NCBI GenBank assembly: GCA_946186185.1 | Contig: CAMHMJ010000004.1 | Coordinates: 1 to 64,000 of the forward strand | DNA: 64,000 nucleotides | Source: an uncultured Treponema sp. | GTDB lineage: Bacteria; Spirochaetota; Spirochaetia; Treponematales; Treponemataceae | Direction of reading: 5' to 3' | Shown: one piece after another, positions 59,883 through 64,000 of the stretch | Numbering within the stretch: the stretch's first letter is position 1 | How the letters are laid out: each line of letters starts with the position of its first letter | Made by a program: the position numbers and the translations under genes | Notes under the pieces: model-generated | The model's input: only the letters and a program-made list of their open reading frames with translations | The model's database searches: none | Told to the model about the DNA's origin: nothing

Positions 59883-61988
59883 ATGAAAAAATTCCTGAAA
59901 GTATTATTTTATATCGTAGCCGCCGTTTATCCGGTACTGGTTTTTACAATGCTCGTTATTTTTAAGCTTCCTGTACGGGTGCTTTCCCTATGCGTTATGG
60001 CACTTGCCGCCGCCTTCTTTTTCAGTTTTACAGGCAGCCGGAAGGAGTCGGCAGAATCGTGCAGTATAAATTCCGGCACAAAAGAAAGTCTGCCGGAACA
60101 GAAAAAGCGGTCGTTTATGGACTGGCGGCCTCTCCTTTCTTCGGCGCTATTTATGGCGGCGGGAATTCTGTGCTTTGTCTTTAATCAGAAAATATTCCTT
60201 AAACTTTATTCAGTTGTAATCAGCGCAACACTTCTTTTTGTTTTCGGTTCTTCCCTGTTTTTCAAACCCAACATTATTTTCCGCTTTGCTACCCTGGCGG
60301 ACCGTTCCATTAAAGGAAGCAACTTTGAAAAAAAAGTGGAAGCCTACTGCAAAAAAGTTACGATTGTATGGTGCATTTTTTTTGTGATAAATGGTACTAT
60401 AGCAGCGTTTACGGCGCTCTACAATTTTGGAAGCGACGAACTGAACGATAAAATCTGGTCAGTTTACAACGGCGGCATTTCCTATGTTCTTATGGGACTT
60501 TTGTTTGCCGTAGAATTTATTGTCAGAAAGATGGTGGATAAAAAGATGATAAAAGCATTTTCCTTTACAAAGTTCAAGGCAGACAGCCGAAGCGACAATC
60601 ACATTCTCTGCTATGAAGATAAATGGAGTTCAAAAAAATACAAAACCTGGAAGGATTTTCTTACAGATTCAGCAAAGATGCGTCTTTTCATTCAGGCTCA
60701 CACTGAAGACGACTGGATTTTGCATTGCGAAGACTACTGGTACTTCCTCTGCACCTTTGTAGCCCTTCTTCAGTGCAAGAAACGCATTCTTTTGACCCAG
60801 AATATTTCTGAAAGCTACATTGCAGAAATCAAGGCAGGTGCAGGAGAATCCGGCATCATGTTCCTGACTGACCAGAATGCCGACGGCTCAGTTTCTATTC
60901 CAGAGCTTATCGATGGAAAATGTAATGAAGGCGAAAAATGCGGAAACAAGACTTCCCTTCCGGATGAAAAATACATCCGGGACATTCCGGAAATAAACAG
61001 CGAAGAAACACGAATCGTTCTTTACACCTCAGGCTCAACCGGAAAACCAAAGCCGGTACTTCAGCGCATGAAGGAATTTGAAGAAGACAACGCATTCATC
61101 ATTTCAAAATGGGCAGAGGAGTTTGCTTCTAGAAAGCTTGTTACAACCGTAAGCCAGCACCACATCTACGGCTTTTTATTCGGTTCTTCCCTCCCATTTA
61201 CGCTGGGAGTTCCATTCCGCCGCACCCGCATTACATATCCGGAAGAATTTGAAACTCTTGATGACGAAAAATACATCATTATCGCAACCCCGGCCTTCTT
61301 AAAACGAACCGTAGAAATTGAAGAAAAGCTTCCGCTGAAGGACACCTGGATTTTTACCAGCGGCGGAGCCTGCAGCCCGGAACTTGCCGAAAAAACAGAA
61401 AAGCTCTTCGGTTTCTGCCCTCTTGAGGTTTACGGCTCTACGGAAACCAGCGGAATTGCCTACCGCCAGCAGAACAAGGACGGCCTCAAGTTCACTCCTT
61501 TTGACAACGCAAAGCTGTGGCTGGGAGAGGACGGCTGCCTTAGAATTATTTCTCCATATATCAAAGACCCGGCAGGCTTTGCAACCGCTGACCTTGCAGA
61601 GTTTTTTGAAGACGGACGGTTCCTGCTTAAAGGCCGCAGCGATTCCATCGTAAAAATCGAAGAAAAACGAATCTCCCTTCCGGAGGTTGAGGAACGCCTT
61701 TTACAGAGCGGACTTGTAAGCGATGTAAAGGTTGTTGCCCTTTCAAACGATGTGCGCCAGTTCCTTGCAGCAGCCCTTGTTCTGAACGCTGAAGGAAAGA
61801 AGAAATTCGAGGGAACTGAAAAATACCTTGTAAACCGCCATTTCCACGACTACCTCATGCAGTTTTTTGAAAACGTAGTTATTCCGAAAAAGTGGCGCTT
61901 CTTAGACCAGCTTCCAACTGACGTCCAGGGCAAAAAGCACAAGGACGAAATCGTAAAACTTTTTGAAAACGACGGGGAACAGAACTAG
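59883..61988 (+). CDS. membrane domain fused to AMP-dependent acyl ligase (ApeG/ApeH-like)
   Basis: Residues ~1-215 have about six membrane helices and match the COG4648 protein next to aryl-polyene ligases (KKVTIVWCIFFVINGTIAAFTAL, WSVYNGGISYVLMGLLFAVEF). Residues ~225-700 are an ANL-family acyl/aryl ligase: ATP loop IVLYTSGSTGKPKPV, then VSQHHIYGFLFG, LEVYGSTETSGIAYRQ, TADLAEFF and LKGRSDSIVKIEEKRI. The last catalytic Lys region is DVQGKKHKDEI. It should load an aryl or acyl starter onto a carrier. The two parts are normally separate genes; here they are one. Confidence 0.85.
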   Translation: MKKFLKVLFYIVAAVYPVLVFTMLVIFKLPVRVLSLCVMALAAAFFFSFTGSRKESAESCSINSGTKESLPEQKKRSFMDWRPLLSSALFMAAGILCFVFNQKIFLKLYSVVISATLLFVFGSSLFFKPNIIFRFATLADRSIKGSNFEKKVEAYCKKVTIVWCIFFVINGTIAAFTALYNFGSDELNDKIWSVYNGGISYVLMGLLFAVEFIVRKMVDKKMIKAFSFTKFKADSRSDNHILCYEDKWSSKKYKTWKDFLTDSAKMRLFIQAHTEDDWILHCEDYWYFLCTFVALLQCKKRILLTQNISESYIAEIKAGAGESGIMFLTDQNADGSVSIPELIDGKCNEGEKCGNKTSLPDEKYIRDIPEINSEETRIVLYTSGSTGKPKPVLQRMKEFEEDNAFIISKWAEEFASRKLVTTVSQHHIYGFLFGSSLPFTLGVPFRRTRITYPEEFETLDDEKYIIIATPAFLKRTVEIEEKLPLKDTWIFTSGGACSPELAEKTEKLFGFCPLEVYGSTETSGIAYRQQNKDGLKFTPFDNAKLWLGEDGCLRIISPYIKDPAGFATADLAEFFEDGRFLLKGRSDSIVKIEEKRISLPEVEERLLQSGLVSDVKVVALSNDVRQFLAAALVLNAEGKKKFEGTEKYLVNRHFHDYLMQFFENVVIPKKWRFLDQLPTDVQGKKHKDEIVKLFENDGEQN

Positions 61989-62022
61989 AGTTAGACTTAT
62001 ATTATGGGTGCCTTTTTGTCGT

Positions 62023-64000
62023 TTACCCGGCGAATCCGCTTCCTATCAGCTTTACCAGGAATGCGCAGAGCCAGGCGATTATGCACTGCCAGAAAACAAC
62101 GCCGGCTGCCCAGCGGCCCCCAAGCTCCCGCTTAATCGATGCGATGGCGGCAACACAGGGGGTGTACAGAAGGCTGAACACCAGAAGGCTGGCGGCGGCG
62201 CATTTTGAAAGGGATGCGGCAACTCCTTCAGAAAAAAGAATTTCCAGAGTAGAAACCACGCTTTCCTTTGCCATAAAACCGGTAATCAGGGAAGTGCAGA
62301 TTCTCCAGTCCCCAAGACCCAGCGGTCGGAAAACAGGAGCCATAAAGCCCGCAACAAGAGCAAGAATACTTTCAGAAGAATCTTCTACAAGATGAAGGTG
62401 AATGTCAAAGCTCTGCAAAAACCAGATTACAATGGTTGCAATAAAAATCACGGTAAAGGCGCGCTGAACAAAATCCCGGGCCTTTTCAAGCAGAAGCTGG
62501 CAGACATTTTTTGCGCTTGGGAATCGGTAATTCGGAAGCTCCATAACAAAAGGAACCGCCTCTCCCTTAAAAAGGATTTTTCTGTAAACCAGAGCGCAAA
62601 GGATTCCAACCAGAATACCCAGAAGATACAGCACCGACATCACAAGAGCTCCCCGTCCCGGGAAAAACGCGCTTACAAAGAAGGCGTAAATCGGAAGCTT
62701 TGCGGTACAGCTCATAAAGGGAGTAAGAAGGATTGTCATGCGGCGGTCCCGTTCACTTGGAAGGGTGCGGGTAGACATAACCGCAGGAACCGTACAGCCA
62801 AAACCAATCAGAAGAGGAACGATACTTCGTCCCGAAAGCCCGATTTTCCGCAGCAGAGTGTCCATCACAAAGGCAACCCGGGCAATGTAGCCGGAATCTT
62901 CAAGAATGGAAAGGAAGAAAAACAGGGTCACGATAACCGGCAGGAAGGAAAGCACGCTTCCAACGCCAGCAAAAATTCCGTCGATAATAAGACCGTGTAA
63001 AACTTCGTTGGTACCAAGGGCCGTAAGGCCGGAATCCACAAGACCGGTCAGGGCATCAATTCCAAGCTCAAGGCACCACTGAAGAAATGCGCCGATTACA
63101 TTAAATGTCAGATAGAAAACCGAAAGCATTACCAGAATAAAAATCGGAATGGCAGAAAATTTTCCGGTCAGAACCTTGTCCAGTTTCTGGGACAAAAGCC
63201 GCTCTTTTGATTCCATAGGCTTTTTTACGGTTCGTGAACAAATCTTACGGATAAATGAAAAACGCATATCCGCCATGGCGGCGCTTCTGTCCATGGCACT
63301 TTCCTTTTCCATCTGAAGTGAAATATGTTCAAGGGTTTCCTTTTCGTTTACATCCAGGTCAAGCCGGTACAAAATCCGCTTATCACCTTCAAGAAGCTTG
63401 CTGGCGGCAAAACGCACCGGAATTCCGGCTCTGTCCGCATGGTCCTGAATCAGGTGAATCACCGCATGAAGGGCTCTGTGCACCGCCCCGCCCTTTTCAT
63501 TTTCATCACAGAAATCCTGACGAAGGGGCTTTTCCTGGTAATGGGCCACATGAACGGCGTGCTTTACAAGCTCGTCAACACCCTGATTTTTTGAAGCCGA
63601 AATCGGAATAACTGGAACCCCCAGAAGACTTTCCATCTTATTAACATCGATGGAACCGCCGTTTCCAAGAACCTCGTCCATCATGTTCAGGGCAATTACC
63701 ATAGGAATATCCAGCTCAAGAAGCTGCATGGTAAGGTACAGATTGCGTTCAATATTGGTTGCATCAACGATATTGATAATTCCCTTAGGCTTTTCCTTAA
63801 GAACAAAATCCCGGGAAATCAGTTCTTCCGCAGAATAAGGCGACATAGAATAAATGCCCGGTAAATCTGTAACAAGAGTATTTTTTAAGGCGCGGATCTG
63901 GCCGCTTTTTCTGTCTACCGTAACCCCCGGGAAGTTTCCCACATGCTGATTTGAGCCCGTAAGCTGGTTGAAAAGAGTGGTTTTTCCGCAGTTCTGGTTT
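62023..64000 (-). CDS. feoB: ferrous iron transporter FeoB (5' end outside window)
   Basis: Inner-membrane Fe2+ transporter with a GTPase head. The G1 loop is NQNCGKTTLFNQLTG (the usual GNPNCGKTT has Gln here), followed by HVGNFPGVTVD, DLPGIYSMSPYS and NMMDEV. The transport part holds GCTVPAVMSTRTL, RRMTILLTPFMSCTAKLPIYA and the C-terminal repeat with GFMAKESVVSTLEILF. The frame is open through the window edge, so the start lies beyond 64000 and FeoA may follow there. It is convergent with the ligase gene. A DtxR-type repressor at 12787 could control it. Confidence 0.94.
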   Translation of the reverse strand, partial: NQNCGKTTLFNQLTGSNQHVGNFPGVTVDRKSGQIRALKNTLVTDLPGIYSMSPYSAEELISRDFVLKEKPKGIINIVDATNIERNLYLTMQLLELDIPMVIALNMMDEVLGNGGSIDVNKMESLLGVPVIPISASKNQGVDELVKHAVHVAHYQEKPLRQDFCDENEKGGAVHRALHAVIHLIQDHADRAGIPVRFAASKLLEGDKRILYRLDLDVNEKETLEHISLQMEKESAMDRSAAMADMRFSFIRKICSRTVKKPMESKERLLSQKLDKVLTGKFSAIPIFILVMLSVFYLTFNVIGAFLQWCLELGIDALTGLVDSGLTALGTNEVLHGLIIDGIFAGVGSVLSFLPVIVTLFFFLSILEDSGYIARVAFVMDTLLRKIGLSGRSIVPLLIGFGCTVPAVMSTRTLPSERDRRMTILLTPFMSCTAKLPIYAFFVSAFFPGRGALVMSVLYLLGILVGILCALVYRKILFKGEAVPFVMELPNYRFPSAKNVCQLLLEKARDFVQRAFTVIFIATIVIWFLQSFDIHLHLVEDSSESILALVAGFMAPVFRPLGLGDWRICTSLITGFMAKESVVSTLEILFSEGVAASLSKCAAASLLVFSLLYTPCVAAIASIKRELGGRWAAGVVFWQCIIAWLCAFLVKLIGSGFAG

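Noticed and set aside
62392..63000. 202-residue plus-strand ORF
   Set aside because: Antisense to feoB membrane helices; rich in Lys, Asn and His with no family features.
1..64000. tRNA genes, rRNA genes, CRISPR arrays
   Set aside because: No GTTCRANNC-type T-arm with an acceptor stem was seen outside genes, no rRNA stretches, and no regularly spaced direct repeats.

Overview
The window looks like a chromosome segment of a host-associated spirochete close to Treponema. I infer this from the gene content: exported proteins with beta-barrel-like C-termini, many intergenic palindromes, a glutamyl-amidotransferase-like fusion, and a starch-oriented secreted toolkit that suggests a rumen or gut species. 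I see no rRNA, tRNA or CRISPR array, and no complete transposase gene. Most genes end in clear intrinsic terminators. Several genes lack a Shine-Dalgarno site and have a -10-like box about 6 bases before the ATG, which suggests leaderless mRNAs.

Layout. 1-2.0 kb: a hisA-hisI-hisE fusion followed by a remnant of a second hisE end. 1.7-4.2 kb (minus): YbjQ protein, membrane-anchored MerR regulator, XRE regulator with an adhesin-like domain, and a small DUF5348-like protein. 4.4-7.8 kb: MoxR ATPase, VWA protein and an unknown protein. 7.9-9.9 kb: large exported protein. 10-12.7 kb (minus): mazG, pth, a striking cluster of six DnaA-box-like sites, and a STAS protein. 12.8-15 kb: DtxR-type repressor, a 53-residue ORF, and an outer-membrane barrel. 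15.3-18.7 kb: dapA, asd and a YigZ-family gene, with a MITE-like element and two inverted copies of a 200-bp structured repeat. 18.9-20.3 kb: MATE exporter.

20.4-29.0 kb is a starch locus: a lipoprotein with a CBM26-like domain, a barrel protein with a CBM48-like domain, MalE, a LacI regulator and a secreted GH13 amylase. Palindromic operators of one type precede all three transcription units. 29.3-35.8 kb is a signalling operon: 7TM-PAS receptor, ECF/propeller/HD-GYP fusion, and a BMP-family binding protein. 35.9-39 kb holds Rpn nuclease, zinc-finger membrane protein, exported protein and XRE regulator. 39.1-42.1 kb: UPF0210 protein and PutP. 42.2-48.6 kb (minus): PAS protein, third copy of the structured repeat, OLD-like ATPase/TOPRIM protein, ppk1 and ppx.

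48.7-54.2 kb: an alpha/alpha-barrel glycosidase divergent from a GatB-like/asparaginase-like fusion with altered catalytic residues, then a phosphohexomutase. 54.4-62 kb is a partial aryl-polyene-like lipid cluster (methyltransferase, ketosynthase-like protein, acyltransferase, two ACPs, fused ApeG/ApeH-like ligase), split by about 2 kb holding a lipoprotein, its decayed paralogue and repeats. The window ends inside feoB on the minus strand.

The strongest candidates for something undescribed are the GatB-asparaginase pseudoenzyme fusion (50248-52599), the 200-bp repeat family whose stems covary between copies, and the LacI-controlled starch system.
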